Shown: positions 46,539 to 55,131 of the stretch, in pieces
Numbering within the stretch: the first letter of the stretch is position 1
Layout of the letters: every line of letters starts with the position of its first letter
Assembly (NCBI GenBank): GCA_021646415.1
Contig: SOEU01000002.1
Coordinates: 1-64,000 of the forward strand
Length of the DNA: 64,000 bases
Direction of reading: 5' to 3'
Origin: Candidatus Brocadia sp.
GTDB taxonomy: Bacteria; Planctomycetota; Brocadiia; Brocadiales; Brocadiaceae
Notes under the pieces: model-generated
The model's database searches: none
The model's input: only the letters and a program-made list of their open reading frames with translations
What the model was told of the DNA's origin: nothing
Made by a program: the position numbers and the translations under genes

Positions 46539-47308
46539 TTTTCCCCCCTTGTTAAAAAACTCATTACTGTCGGATCCTTTGATTCTGCAAGCAGTCTTTT
46601 CGGGTCGCCTGATGCGATGATCGTCTTTGTATCGGGGTCGAGAAAGACCGAGTTGTTCCCGATTGCAAAGATACTTTGCAGTTCATGGGTAACGACTACT
46701 ACGGTAGCGCCAAGACTATCCCGTAGTTCAATGATAAGATCATCAAGAAGCCGGGCGCTCACCGGATCGAGACCTGCAGAAGGTTCATCAAAAAAGAGGA
46801 TATCCGGATCCAGCGCCATTGCCCGTGCAAGTCCTGCCCTCTTTCGCATTCCCCCACTTATTTCCGAGGGATAAAATTCTTCAAACCCTGCGAGTCCTAC
46901 CAGCGCAAGTTTTAACGATGCCAGCTCGAGAATCTGGCTCTTGCTGAGGTTTGTATATTGTTCAAGCGGAAGCGCAACATTTTCTGCCAATGTCATGGAA
47001 CTCCATAATGCACTGCTCTGGTAGAGGACGCCAATCTTTCTCATAATGCGGTCTTTTTGCTGAGGATCCCCTTCCCAGAAATTTTCGCCGTCATAAAATA
47101 CCTGTCCGCGCAAAGGCTCCAGCAGTCCTATGAGCACCTTCATAAGCGTGCTTTTCCCGCAGCCGCTCCCTCCCATAATGATAAAAATATCGCCCTTGCT
47201 AACCGTGAAGTTCATATCGCTTATCAGCACAAAACTGCCGTATCCCATATCGAGGTCGCGCACCACTATCTTTGCTTCCTGTCCCGTACTTCCTCTTTTT
47301 TGGTCCAT
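46535..47308 (-). CDS. ABC transporter ATPase (MlaF-like)
   Basis: A 257-residue ATPase with Walker A GGSGCGKST, Q-loop region GVLYQSSALWSSMT, signature EISGGMRKRAGLARA, Walker B ILFFDEPSAGLDP and the H-loop VVVTHELQSI. The SALWSSMTLAENV segment is characteristic of MlaF-type lipid importers/exporters. I prefer the ATG at 47308, just after the permease stop; a TTG at 47314 overlapping that stop is an alternative. It would energise the MlaE-like permease and MlaD-like protein encoded on either side. Confidence 0.93.
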   Translation of the reverse strand: MDQKRGSTGQEAKIVVRDLDMGYGSFVLISDMNFTVSKGDIFIIMGGSGCGKSTLMKVLIGLLEPLRGQVFYDGENFWEGDPQQKDRIMRKIGVLYQSSALWSSMTLAENVALPLEQYTNLSKSQILELASLKLALVGLAGFEEFYPSEISGGMRKRAGLARAMALDPDILFFDEPSAGLDPVSARLLDDLIIELRDSLGATVVVVTHELQSIFAIGNNSVFLDPDTKTIIASGDPKRLLAESKDPTVMSFLTRGEK

Positions 47309-47310
47309 AT

Positions 47311-48456
47311 TCAAATACCAAGGACTTCACAAACAAGGGTAATGATCGCCGTTGAGACTATGATACTCACAATGCTCGTCACCACTGCTGATGTTGTGGC
47401 AGACCCAACCGCAGACGCGCTCCTTCCGCACTGCATACCTCTCAGACATCCGGAGAGTGCGATGAGCACGCCAAATACCGCACTGTGAAAAAGTCCTACC
47501 CAGAGATGGGTGAGAGCAACTGCCAATTTTGTCTGATTGTAGTATTCCATAAAATTAAGATCGAGCATGAACACGCCCACAATCATCCCGCCTATGATGC
47601 CCATGAGGTCTGCATACAGGCAAAGGAGTGGCATCATGAGAGTCAGGGCAAGCATTCGGGGCAGCACCAGGAATTCCATCGGTGATATACCCAGTGTTTT
47701 GAGCGCATCCACTTCTTCATTCACCTGCATTGTTCCAATCTGTGCGGCAAACGAAGCGCCTGTACGGCCTGCCATGATAATGCCGGTCATAATCGCCCCC
47801 ATAACCCTGACCATGGCTATTCCCACAATGTCCGCAACGTAAATCTGTGCGCCAAACAACTTCAATTGCAAGGCGCCTACAAATGCAAAGATCAAACCTA
47901 CCAGCGCACTGATCAGTGAAACAATGGGGATCGCCTGTGCGCCACTCTCCTGGATGACATTCATAAGGTCCGTGTGGCGGAAATTCGCCCTGCCACAGAG
48001 TAACTTTCCGAAGGCAAGCGCTGCCTCGCCGATGAACGCAAGCATTTCCTTCGATGTCCGTATGAAATCAAATGTTGAATCAGCCACCCTTACGAGAAAA
48101 GATTTCTTTTCTACCTTCCTGGTTATTCCCTTCCGCTGGCGTTTCGGTGACGCAAGATCGAGAAGCTTCTGCACTCCTTGTGGAAGGCCTTCCATCTGGA
48201 TGTGGATATTGTGCTTTGTACAAACATCAAAGACCTTTGATAAGAATATGAGCAGGCTGCTATCCCAGTTGGTAAGATTCTTTGTATCGAAATTGATCGT
48301 ACGGATTGTTGTGAGCGATTTTATTTCATTTTCGAATAATTCAATTACAGGGAGTGATGTTTCCAAAAGCCAGTTCCCACCAATATGAACAACAAGGGTG
48401 TCTTGTGGTGGATGGCTAAAACGTATCTCTGAATTATTCTGCTGTTTTGTATGCAT
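47311..48456 (-). CDS. MlaE-family permease with N-terminal STAS domain
   Basis: A 381-residue protein. Residues about 1-105 form a STAS domain (INFDTKNLTNWDSSLLIFLSK), equivalent to MlaB fused to its permease. Residues about 125-381 are an MlaE permease with five or so helices and the conserved motifs ALVGLIFAFVGALQL, GRTGASFAAQIGTMQVNEEVDAL and ISPMEFLVLPRMLAL. In E. coli MlaB is separate and regulates MlaF; this fused form is known in other bacteria. It is first in the minus-strand operon with the ATPase, MCE protein and PqiC-like lipoprotein. Confidence 0.93.
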   Translation of the reverse strand: MHTKQQNNSEIRFSHPPQDTLVVHIGGNWLLETSLPVIELFENEIKSLTTIRTINFDTKNLTNWDSSLLIFLSKVFDVCTKHNIHIQMEGLPQGVQKLLDLASPKRQRKGITRKVEKKSFLVRVADSTFDFIRTSKEMLAFIGEAALAFGKLLCGRANFRHTDLMNVIQESGAQAIPIVSLISALVGLIFAFVGALQLKLFGAQIYVADIVGIAMVRVMGAIMTGIIMAGRTGASFAAQIGTMQVNEEVDALKTLGISPMEFLVLPRMLALTLMMPLLCLYADLMGIIGGMIVGVFMLDLNFMEYYNQTKLAVALTHLWVGLFHSAVFGVLIALSGCLRGMQCGRSASAVGSATTSAVVTSIVSIIVSTAIITLVCEVLGI

Positions 48457-48754
48457 GAAGAACCTCGAATTTATCCAATATTTTAGATAAACTATTCTAT
48501 ACTCTTGGATTTGTTTTTTCTTTTTAGTCCCCCATCCAATTTCTTTATAATGATTACGGAAAAATCATTTCTCTCAGGATTAAGCACACTTATAGAAATT
48601 CATTTGCCATTAACTTATATACAAATCCAATGCTTATGCTCGTAATTTAAATTATATGCGCAAGAAAAATGCCAATAGATTCAAGTTACCATCAACAACC
48701 TATTTAACCCTTTAATTCTATTAATTTATTGCTAGTGGACGGTGCACTTGCCGA

Positions 48755-48841
48755 TGGGGTCTATTAACGGGATAATGCACACAACCCCATATGAAAAAAA
48801 TAGTTGTAAGCATCCCCGTCCACAGAAAGGAAAGATATGAT
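48755..48841 (-). pseudogene. Fragment of a patatin lipoprotein gene (signal peptide region)
   Basis: Read on the minus strand, the DNA aligns with 42110-42225 of the patatin gene: a hydrophobic stretch, then GGTTGTGTGCATTATCCCGTTAA encoding GCVHYPVN, matching GCMHYPVNKP around the lipobox. Nothing else of the gene follows. The surrounding 48457-48937 gap is AT-rich with no gene. Confidence 0.65.
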
Positions 48842-49018
48842 ACCCCCTTTCCATAACGATATCCTTCTATGACTTAACGTAAGCAAATAGCTTATTTACA
48901 ATACGTAAATATTTGTCATAGGGAACGGAAAGGCATATCAGGATACGCCATTGTGTAGAACAGATTGTGTGAAGGTGTTTGCTGGTGAACCACAGATAAG
49001 GATAAGAATCTTGTAAAA

Positions 49019-49175
49019 TTTATCCATCATGAACTCATGAACCTTATGGTCGTAATAAATAACCGTCTTGGTCTCAGGCAATACCTCACGGAACTTGGGG
49101 AGATAGGCCTTGCGGAGCTTCAGCGTCAGGGCCTCGATCTTCATGTACTCATCAAGTAGTTTTTTTTGTATTCAT
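49019..49175 (-). pseudogene. Collapsed copy of the 163-residue exported protein gene
   Basis: The ATG with the first codons (MNTK) and its ribosome site are fused, out of frame, to the region encoding LLDEYMKIEALTLKLRK followed by AYLPKFREVLPETK of the gene at 2294-2785. About 95 codons between them are missing. The join falls in an AAAAA run, consistent with a microhomology deletion. The C-terminus is also diverged (YYDHKVHEFMMDK). Confidence 0.82.
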
Positions 49176-49226
49176 TGATTTCTCCCCTTTATTATTTGTA
49201 TTGTTGATTGTTTGATTTTCAAAACG

Positions 49227-49550
49227 CTACGACAACATGGCAATGCTACCGATGGCGTAGGGAGGCACAAACACTGCCCAGTGCGGCGGAGGAACGAGAA
49301 AGCAGCGGGCCAACGCGACGAATGCGAGTACAGCTGACACAAACATCAGTTGCCCCGCCTCCACACCCGCGTTGAAGAACAACAGCGCCGCCGGAATGTG
49401 CCCGTGCAGCAACCCGAAGGTAAACGCCACAATCCACGGCGCCTGAGCGGTGATGCCTTCACGGCCCTGACGGGTGCGAAGAATTTCTGCCGCAACGAAT
49501 ACGATGCTCAATGCAATGACCGCCTCAACCGGTGCAGACGGCACATGCAC
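49227..49550 (-). pseudogene. HupE/UreJ-like membrane protein fragment
   Basis: About 107 residues resemble the C-terminal half of HupE/UreJ_2-type membrane proteins: SIVFVAAEILR, PWIVAFTFGLLHG and ALLFFNAGVEAGQLMFV. Between LLHG and HIPAALLF a segment of about 15 residues usual in the family (FGFA..) appears deleted, and the N-terminal half is absent. It lies in a stretch of gene fragments and is probably not functional. Confidence 0.6.
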
Positions 49551-49567
49551 AAAAAGGAAGATATCAA

Positions 49568-49675
49568 ATGGAGAGTATTATTGAAAAAGAGGGCGGAACG
49601 GTGCGTCTTATAAGCCAATCAGGATTTACCGAACCGATTCAGGGAACAGATTACAGCGAAAAGGCACAGCCATGA
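49568..49675 (+). other. Short reading frame (35 codons), first of an overlapping pair
   Basis: ATG with AGGAAG 8 nt upstream encodes MESIIEKEGGTVRLISQSGF.. and ends in ATGA overlap with the next frame. The composition looks coding and the overlap suggests coupling. Family unknown; it may be debris of a larger gene pair. Confidence 0.35.
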
Positions 49676-49752
49676 GCCGTACTCTTGAGATGCTCAGTCA
49701 GGATATTGCCGATGCCGTCACAACTCTTTCGGGCACAAAAACATCAAAGTAA
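49672..49752 (+). other. Short reading frame (26 codons), second of the pair
   Basis: It starts inside the stop of the previous frame (ATGA) and encodes MSRTLEMLSQDIADAVTTLS.. before a TAA. Too short to classify. The pair faces the convergent TPR gene. Confidence 0.3.
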
Positions 49753-49802
49753 AAGCTGCAGGGAAAAATATTTTTGCTGCTATAAAAATAATTCCTTGCC
49801 AT

Positions 49803-51635
49803 TTATTCACCTACAATCTTCTTAAAATCAGCGTCTTCCCTTAACTTTGCAAAATCGGGATTATTCTTTGCTACACTCTTATATCGCGGATTTAACTCGA
49901 TGGCCTTCTTTAAAGAATCCAGACACCCGGACTTATCGGAGAACAGGGCTTGTGCGCAGGCCTTGTTAAACCACGCCGCATCAAATTTAGGTTCTATTTG
50001 CAAAGCCGTATCATAAGACTCGATTGCTTCTTTGTGATTTCCCATTGCATCTAGCAGAAGACCCTTATTATTGAAGGCCACAAAGAAATCCGGTTTATTC
50101 TGGATGGCCTTATTATACGCACCAAGCGCATCTTGTCTTTTTCCCATTTCCTCGAACACATATCCTTGATAATTCCACGCCTCATGTGCATCGCCACTCA
50201 GGGTCGCCGCCTTGTCAAATGCATTCAACGCCTCCGGATATTTTTTTAGTTGCAGAAGGGAAAGTCCTTTGTTTACCCATACAACAAAGTCGTCAGGCTT
50301 TATTTTCAATGCCCTGTCAAATATCTTTATGGCCTCTTCGTAATTCTGAAGTTGTACGAGCGCAAGGCCTTTATTGCTGAGGGCTTCGCTTTTAATCTTT
50401 GCCTGGCGTGGTATACTTGCAGCTTCCTCATCGGTAACTATCTGGGTCACCTTGTCAAAAGATTTTATCGCCTCCATAAACCTTCCTAACCGCAACAAGG
50501 CATTTCCTTTGTTATTCCATACCTGCGGGTAATCGGGCCTCAGCTTTATCGTACTGTCAAAAACTTTGATTGCTTCTTCATATTTTCCCAGTTTAAATAA
50601 CTCACACCCTTTATTTGCCATAGTTTCATATGAATCAGGCTGGATCTGGAGTGCCTTTTCATAGGCGGCAACGGCCTCCGCATGCTTTCCAAGACGAGAT
50701 AAAGCCAATCCCTTATTTGTCCAGGCCCCGTAAGAATCGGGTTGTATTTCAATTGTCTTTTCGTATGCCTCAAGGGCTTCCTCATATCGGCCCAAAGCAT
50801 CCAGGGCAAGCCCTTTCCCGTTCCAGGCTGCATACGAATCGGGTTTCAGTTCAATGGCCTTATTGAAGGCTTTCACCGCCTCCTCATGTTTCCCCAGATC
50901 GGCAAGGGTAAATCCCTTATCAGCCCATGATGCATGTTCAGAGGGTTTTATTTCAATTGCCCTGTCATAGGCATCAACGGCCTCTTTATATCTGCGAAGT
51001 CTGACAAAACAATTCCCCTTATTAATCCACGCCTCATAATATTTGGGATTAATCGCAATAGCCTTGTCGTACGCCTCTAATGCCTCATTTCTCCTCTCAG
51101 GCATCCTTGCCAAGGTCAGTCCTTTGTTATTCCATGCCTCATACGCATCGGGTTTTACCCGGATAATGCGGTCGTAGGTCTTCGCAGCGGCATCGATATC
51201 CCCAATATGGTCCAACACATTTCCCTTATTGTATAAGACCTCAAGAGAATCCGGCTTGATCTCTAATGCCTTATCAAATGCCTTAACCGCTTCATCGTAT
51301 TTCCCCGCATGATCCAGAGCCCGCCCCTTCATATACCACGCTTCATAATAATCCGGCTTGTACTGAATCGCCTTTTCAAACGACTCAACAGACTCAACAT
51401 ATTTGCCCAGGTAATCAAGCACAACTGCCTTATTGTACCAGGCCTCAAAGGCATCGGGTTTTAACTGAATAGCGCTCTCATAGGCACCGAGCGCTTCCTG
51501 ATACATCTGTTTCCGAACAAGGACGTTTCCTTCATGAAGGGCCTTCTCATAACTTTCCGCAGCGATTACTATTCCTTTCAAGCCAACGAACACAACAAGA
51601 ACAATAATCGGTATAAACATCCCTCTTTTCACCAT
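49803..51635 (-). CDS. Exported TPR-repeat protein
   Basis: A 610-residue protein with a signal peptide or anchor (about 1-24, IPIIVLVVFVGLKGIVIAA) followed by about 16 consecutive tetratricopeptide repeats of 34 residues, each with the W/A..NKG..L..LG....A...(Y/F)..A(I/L).(I/L).P pattern. One spacer (VTDEEAASIPRQAKIKSE, near residue 385) interrupts the series. Such repeat arrays are protein-protein scaffolds; nothing indicates the partner. The ATG at 51635 has AGGAGG about 7 nt upstream; an upstream in-frame start overlaps the next gene. It lies 53 bp downstream of the PLD-like gene. Confidence 0.92.
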   Translation of the reverse strand: MVKRGMFIPIIVLVVFVGLKGIVIAAESYEKALHEGNVLVRKQMYQEALGAYESAIQLKPDAFEAWYNKAVVLDYLGKYVESVESFEKAIQYKPDYYEAWYMKGRALDHAGKYDEAVKAFDKALEIKPDSLEVLYNKGNVLDHIGDIDAAAKTYDRIIRVKPDAYEAWNNKGLTLARMPERRNEALEAYDKAIAINPKYYEAWINKGNCFVRLRRYKEAVDAYDRAIEIKPSEHASWADKGFTLADLGKHEEAVKAFNKAIELKPDSYAAWNGKGLALDALGRYEEALEAYEKTIEIQPDSYGAWTNKGLALSRLGKHAEAVAAYEKALQIQPDSYETMANKGCELFKLGKYEEAIKVFDSTIKLRPDYPQVWNNKGNALLRLGRFMEAIKSFDKVTQIVTDEEAASIPRQAKIKSEALSNKGLALVQLQNYEEAIKIFDRALKIKPDDFVVWVNKGLSLLQLKKYPEALNAFDKAATLSGDAHEAWNYQGYVFEEMGKRQDALGAYNKAIQNKPDFFVAFNNKGLLLDAMGNHKEAIESYDTALQIEPKFDAAWFNKACAQALFSDKSGCLDSLKKAIELNPRYKSVAKNNPDFAKLREDADFKKIVGE

Positions 51636-51688
51636 GACTACCTCCTTCTTCCGCTTTCGGCGAAATATGGCGAACAAACCGCACGACA

Positions 51689-53134
51689 TCACATGCCGCC
51701 TGACCCTCTGTTCGACTCTTTCATCGTTATGATATCGCCATCGTCTAAAATATAAGGAGAAAGGCTTCCCCGTCTCTCTACCAATTTCCCCGTATAGAGT
51801 ATGGTTTCACCATCCCGAAATTTCAACACCTTATCTTTTTTTGCCATACCGACCTTTAACTCTACATCCCCGCCTTCCTTTTGCATTATCCCTATTCGCA
51901 AACCTGCCGCAACATTTACATTTTTATACATAATCTGTCCCATCCAGCTGACATATTTCCCCTTATATTTTTCCCATGCCGTATCCTTTTGTGCATCCGA
52001 CAAATTACTCCTCTTACCAAAAATCTTGTCCAGATCCTCAAAAGACTCTACGAGGAATATTTTTTTGGGCCCCTGAGAAACAGGCACTGTGTAAGGGTTT
52101 TCCATCAATTCATTCGGGTTTACCTGCGCCGGAAGGGTATTCTTAATTTCAAGCACGTCGCCGTTTTCCAGTTTATACGGGAATATTCTCGTCACTCGTG
52201 AATCGAGCTTCCCTGTGTAGGTTACGGTGTTTCCATATTTCACGTGAGAAAAATGCTCCTTATGGGCGGAGTTTAACTTTACTTCGACACTGGTATCGCC
52301 ATGAGTCACACTCATCATCCATCCCGTTATCAGTCCCCATCCAATATAAGTCACTTTTCCATTCCACTTGACCTTTTTACCCGCGCATCGACTCCACAAA
52401 CTCTCTTTTTGCTCATCGGATAGCTCACTCGCCATTCCAAAAATATTATTAAACTCTTCAAAACCCATGTTAATATACCCATCAGACGTCTCCGCTATAA
52501 CAACACCAAAATTCGACGCTATAACCCGGTTTCCAGCGCCCGGGGCCGTTGGGATGATCACTGATGGTTCACCTTCAACCTTTTCACCTTTTTTTCCTGC
52601 GGCAGGCACATCCTCTTTTACTCCGGCGGTTATTCCCTCGTGAAACAGACGGTCAAATTCCCTTTGATACTTCACCAACACTCTCGTTTCATCGGTAAAA
52701 ATGGTGTTATAACGATTGAATCTGCCTGCATCTTCATTCCAATAATACGACCCGGTTGCCAGCAGCTTAGAATCAAAGATGGCAAAATTGTTATGCATTC
52801 GCCCTTTTTGAATCAACGCCTTAACTGCAAAATCCTTATTTTTGTAAAGGTTTGACAATGGTCCTTTCGTTAAAGCGCGTTTTCTATCGACCACAATCCT
52901 GACATGAACTCCCCGTTCCTGCGCCTTAATAAGGGCGTTCAATATATCATTTGAGGTAATATCCAAAACCGCAATATCAATGGTCTCTCTGCACCCTTCG
53001 ATCGCATGTAAAATTTGCCTCTTAATCTCCTGTGACGTAAAATACACATCTGACGAAAAGGCCCCATTTTGCATAAAGAACAACGAAACCACGATCCCAA
53101 TTATTAAAGATACAGACATCTTCTTCCAGCCCAT
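51689..53134 (-). CDS. Phospholipase D-like protein with altered HKD motif
   Basis: A 481-residue protein with a signal peptide (about 1-28), a single PLD-like domain (about 30-165) and a C-terminal region of two similar halves. The motif HxKxxxxDxxxxxxGS is present as His114-Asn-Asn116..Asp121..Gly128-Ser129: the usual Lys is Asn. ERGVHVRIVVD and SYYWNEDAGRFNRYNT are typical of small Nuc/PLD6-like members. The two C-terminal halves share FEEFNNIFG..LSDEQKESLW / FEDLDKIFG..LSDAQKDTAW followed by a VTYTGKLDSR/ILYTGKLVER strand, suggesting a duplicated domain. The gene precedes the TPR gene. Confidence 0.85.
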   Translation of the reverse strand: MGWKKMSVSLIIGIVVSLFFMQNGAFSSDVYFTSQEIKRQILHAIEGCRETIDIAVLDITSNDILNALIKAQERGVHVRIVVDRKRALTKGPLSNLYKNKDFAVKALIQKGRMHNNFAIFDSKLLATGSYYWNEDAGRFNRYNTIFTDETRVLVKYQREFDRLFHEGITAGVKEDVPAAGKKGEKVEGEPSVIIPTAPGAGNRVIASNFGVVIAETSDGYINMGFEEFNNIFGMASELSDEQKESLWSRCAGKKVKWNGKVTYIGWGLITGWMMSVTHGDTSVEVKLNSAHKEHFSHVKYGNTVTYTGKLDSRVTRIFPYKLENGDVLEIKNTLPAQVNPNELMENPYTVPVSQGPKKIFLVESFEDLDKIFGKRSNLSDAQKDTAWEKYKGKYVSWMGQIMYKNVNVAAGLRIGIMQKEGGDVELKVGMAKKDKVLKFRDGETILYTGKLVERRGSLSPYILDDGDIITMKESNRGSGGM

Positions 53135-53247
53135 AATCCCCCTCTTCACGAAGTTTCCTTGGAACAAATAGATATTTAATTCCTGTTTATTCTATCAATG
53201 CCAAAGAGAGAATGCAAGCATTATAGAAGTATTATACAACTTTTGAT

Positions 53248-53276
53248 TTGACAAAAAGTTATATCTCGAATAAAAT
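53248..53276 (+). promoter_or_regulatory. Sigma-70-type promoter of the HtrA gene
   Basis: A perfect -35 TTGACA (53248-53253), a 17-bp spacer and TAAAAT (53271-53276) lie 46 bp upstream of the HtrA start codon. GGAGG follows at 53311-53315. Confidence 0.75.
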
Positions 53277-53322
53277 TCGACAAGGCCGTTAAGGATTTAA
53301 ACTTTTTTGAAGGAGGTTCATC

Positions 53323-54873
53323 ATGATTCACAAAGGAGAAAAATTTTATCTTCGTCTTCTTTTCGTTTTTAGCTTTTGTGCCGGAATCGGCATGAGTTTG
53401 CCAAGCGAAACAACGCTCTATGCAGCAAACAAACAGGCAAATGAATCCGATAAAGATGCATTAGCCACGGCCCAGCATTTCGAGCATGTGTTTGAACAGT
53501 TAGTTGAGCAGGTTAAACCTGCCGTTGTATCTATCACGTCTGTAAAGGTTTTTAAACATACCCAGCAAAAAAAGAAGATGCCGGAAGATCGATTTCATCG
53601 CCCGGCACCTGGCCCTGGTCCTGATGAAGAATCCGACCCATTCCGGGACTTTAGAGATTTCTTTGGAGACGAGTTTTTTGACCGGTTTTTTAGACCCCGA
53701 TTCCCCGAAGGTGAATATAAAATACAAGGGCTTGGTTCAGGTGTAATTGTAGACAGTGAAAAAGGTTATATTATAACGAATAACCATGTGGTAGAAGATG
53801 CCGACGAACTCAAGATTACCCTGGGAGATAAACGGGAATTTGATGGAAAGGTCGTTGGCACTGACCCTCAGACAGATATTGCGGTAGTAAAAATAGACGG
53901 AAAAAATTTACCTTCCGCAAAATTGGGAGACTCTGATACTATTCGGGTTGGACAATGGGCAATTGCCATAGGGAGTCCCTTTGGTTTAACACAAACAGTT
54001 TCTGTCGGTATTATTAGCGCCACGGGAAGGGCCAATGTAGGTGTTGCAGCATACGAAGATATGATTCAAACCGATGCAGCCATCAACCCTGGTAACAGCG
54101 GCGGGCCCCTCGTTAATATCAAAGGGGAAATTATTGGCATCAATACCGCTATATTTACCCGGAGCGGCGGTTATCAGGGCATCGGATTCGCCATCCCCAT
54201 AAACATGGTGAAAATTATCATGAAAGACCTTATCGAAAAAGGCAAGGTCACACGCGGCTGGCTCGGGGTGGTCATCCAGGATATCGATCCGGCTTTAGCA
54301 AAGTCATTTAACGTTACGGTTACCGAAGGCGTCCTGGTAAGCGACATTCAGGAAAGTTCCCCGGCAAAAGAAGCCGGCTTTGAACGTGGCGATATTGTGA
54401 TTGAATATGAAGGAAAACCTATCAGGGACGTGAATCATCTTCGTAATACGGTTGCACAAACTGAAGTCGGTAAAAAAGTAAAGGTCAAAGTCCTGAGGGA
54501 CGGTAAAGAAAAAGAGTTAACCGTTAAAATCGGAGAACAACCAGCAGAACTATTCGCTGCCGCACCTGGTGCGGTACCGACCGGGAAAGACCTTGGAATG
54601 ACCGTGCAAAATCTCACAAAAGAACTCGCCAAGAGTCTGGGTATCGAAGAAGATAGCGGGGTAATAGTCTCTGAAGTTCAGCCTGGAAGCCCTGCTGCCA
54701 TGTCAGAGATAAGGGAAGGTGACCTCATTAAAGAGGTTAACAGAAAGAAGGTCGCTAATGTGAGTGAATTCAAAAAGGCATTGACCGAGGGAGATAAGGA
54801 AAAGGGTATCCTTCTCCTTGTAAAACGCGGCGAGTTTTCCCGATATGTTATTATCAAGACAAAGGAAAAATAG
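53323..54873 (+). CDS. degP: Do/HtrA-family periplasmic serine protease
   Basis: A 516-residue protease/chaperone. A signal peptide (about 1-35) is followed by an acidic/proline linker containing DRFHRPAPGPGPDEES, a trypsin-like domain with catalytic His155 (TNNHVVED), Asp185 (TDIAVVKID) and Ser259 (NPGNSGGPL), and two PDZ domains (about 305-400 and 420-510; WLGVVIQDI opens the first). The GNSGGP motif is intact. It has its own sigma-70 promoter and a terminator downstream, so it is monocistronic. It would degrade misfolded envelope proteins; the DegP/DegQ/MucD distinction cannot be made from sequence alone. Confidence 0.95.
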   Translation: MIHKGEKFYLRLLFVFSFCAGIGMSLPSETTLYAANKQANESDKDALATAQHFEHVFEQLVEQVKPAVVSITSVKVFKHTQQKKKMPEDRFHRPAPGPGPDEESDPFRDFRDFFGDEFFDRFFRPRFPEGEYKIQGLGSGVIVDSEKGYIITNNHVVEDADELKITLGDKREFDGKVVGTDPQTDIAVVKIDGKNLPSAKLGDSDTIRVGQWAIAIGSPFGLTQTVSVGIISATGRANVGVAAYEDMIQTDAAINPGNSGGPLVNIKGEIIGINTAIFTRSGGYQGIGFAIPINMVKIIMKDLIEKGKVTRGWLGVVIQDIDPALAKSFNVTVTEGVLVSDIQESSPAKEAGFERGDIVIEYEGKPIRDVNHLRNTVAQTEVGKKVKVKVLRDGKEKELTVKIGEQPAELFAAAPGAVPTGKDLGMTVQNLTKELAKSLGIEEDSGVIVSEVQPGSPAAMSEIREGDLIKEVNRKKVANVSEFKKALTEGDKEKGILLLVKRGEFSRYVIIKTKEK

Positions 54874-54916
54874 TTTTTACGGTTCGACCCGTAACGAAAT
54901 TATTAATTATCTCATA

Positions 54917-54945
54917 GGGGCGATCGCAAGGATCGCCCCTTTTTT
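54917..54945 (+). terminator. Intrinsic terminator after HtrA
   Basis: GGGGCGATC / GATCGCCCC with loop GCAAG followed by six T residues, 44 bp after the stop codon. Confidence 0.9.
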
Positions 54946-54997
54946 ATTCCGATAAAATTTTCACCATACCACAATAAAGCAACCCCGTCCTTTGCAC

Positions 54998-55119
54998 GGG
55001 AGCATTCCCGATTTTTTGTGACTTCCGCTGGTTTTGGTGAAATGTTGCAGAGTGTTAACCCTGTCAGGGTTGTGTCGTCCTGACCCCATGAACAGTTACA
55101 AAAAATCGGGAATGCTCCC
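54998..55119. mobile_element. MITE-like element family 2, copy 2
   Basis: A 122-bp element bounded by GGGAGCATTCCCGATTTTTT and the near-perfect reverse complement AAAAAATCGGGAATGCTCCC. Inverted, it aligns with 39236-39377 over the ends, the GTTCAT.GGGGTCAGG segment and the internal CCCTGTCAGGG piece. No coding capacity. Its right end lies 12 bp from the end of the nifS gene. Confidence 0.72.
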
Positions 55120-55131
55120 CCTTCACACGTA

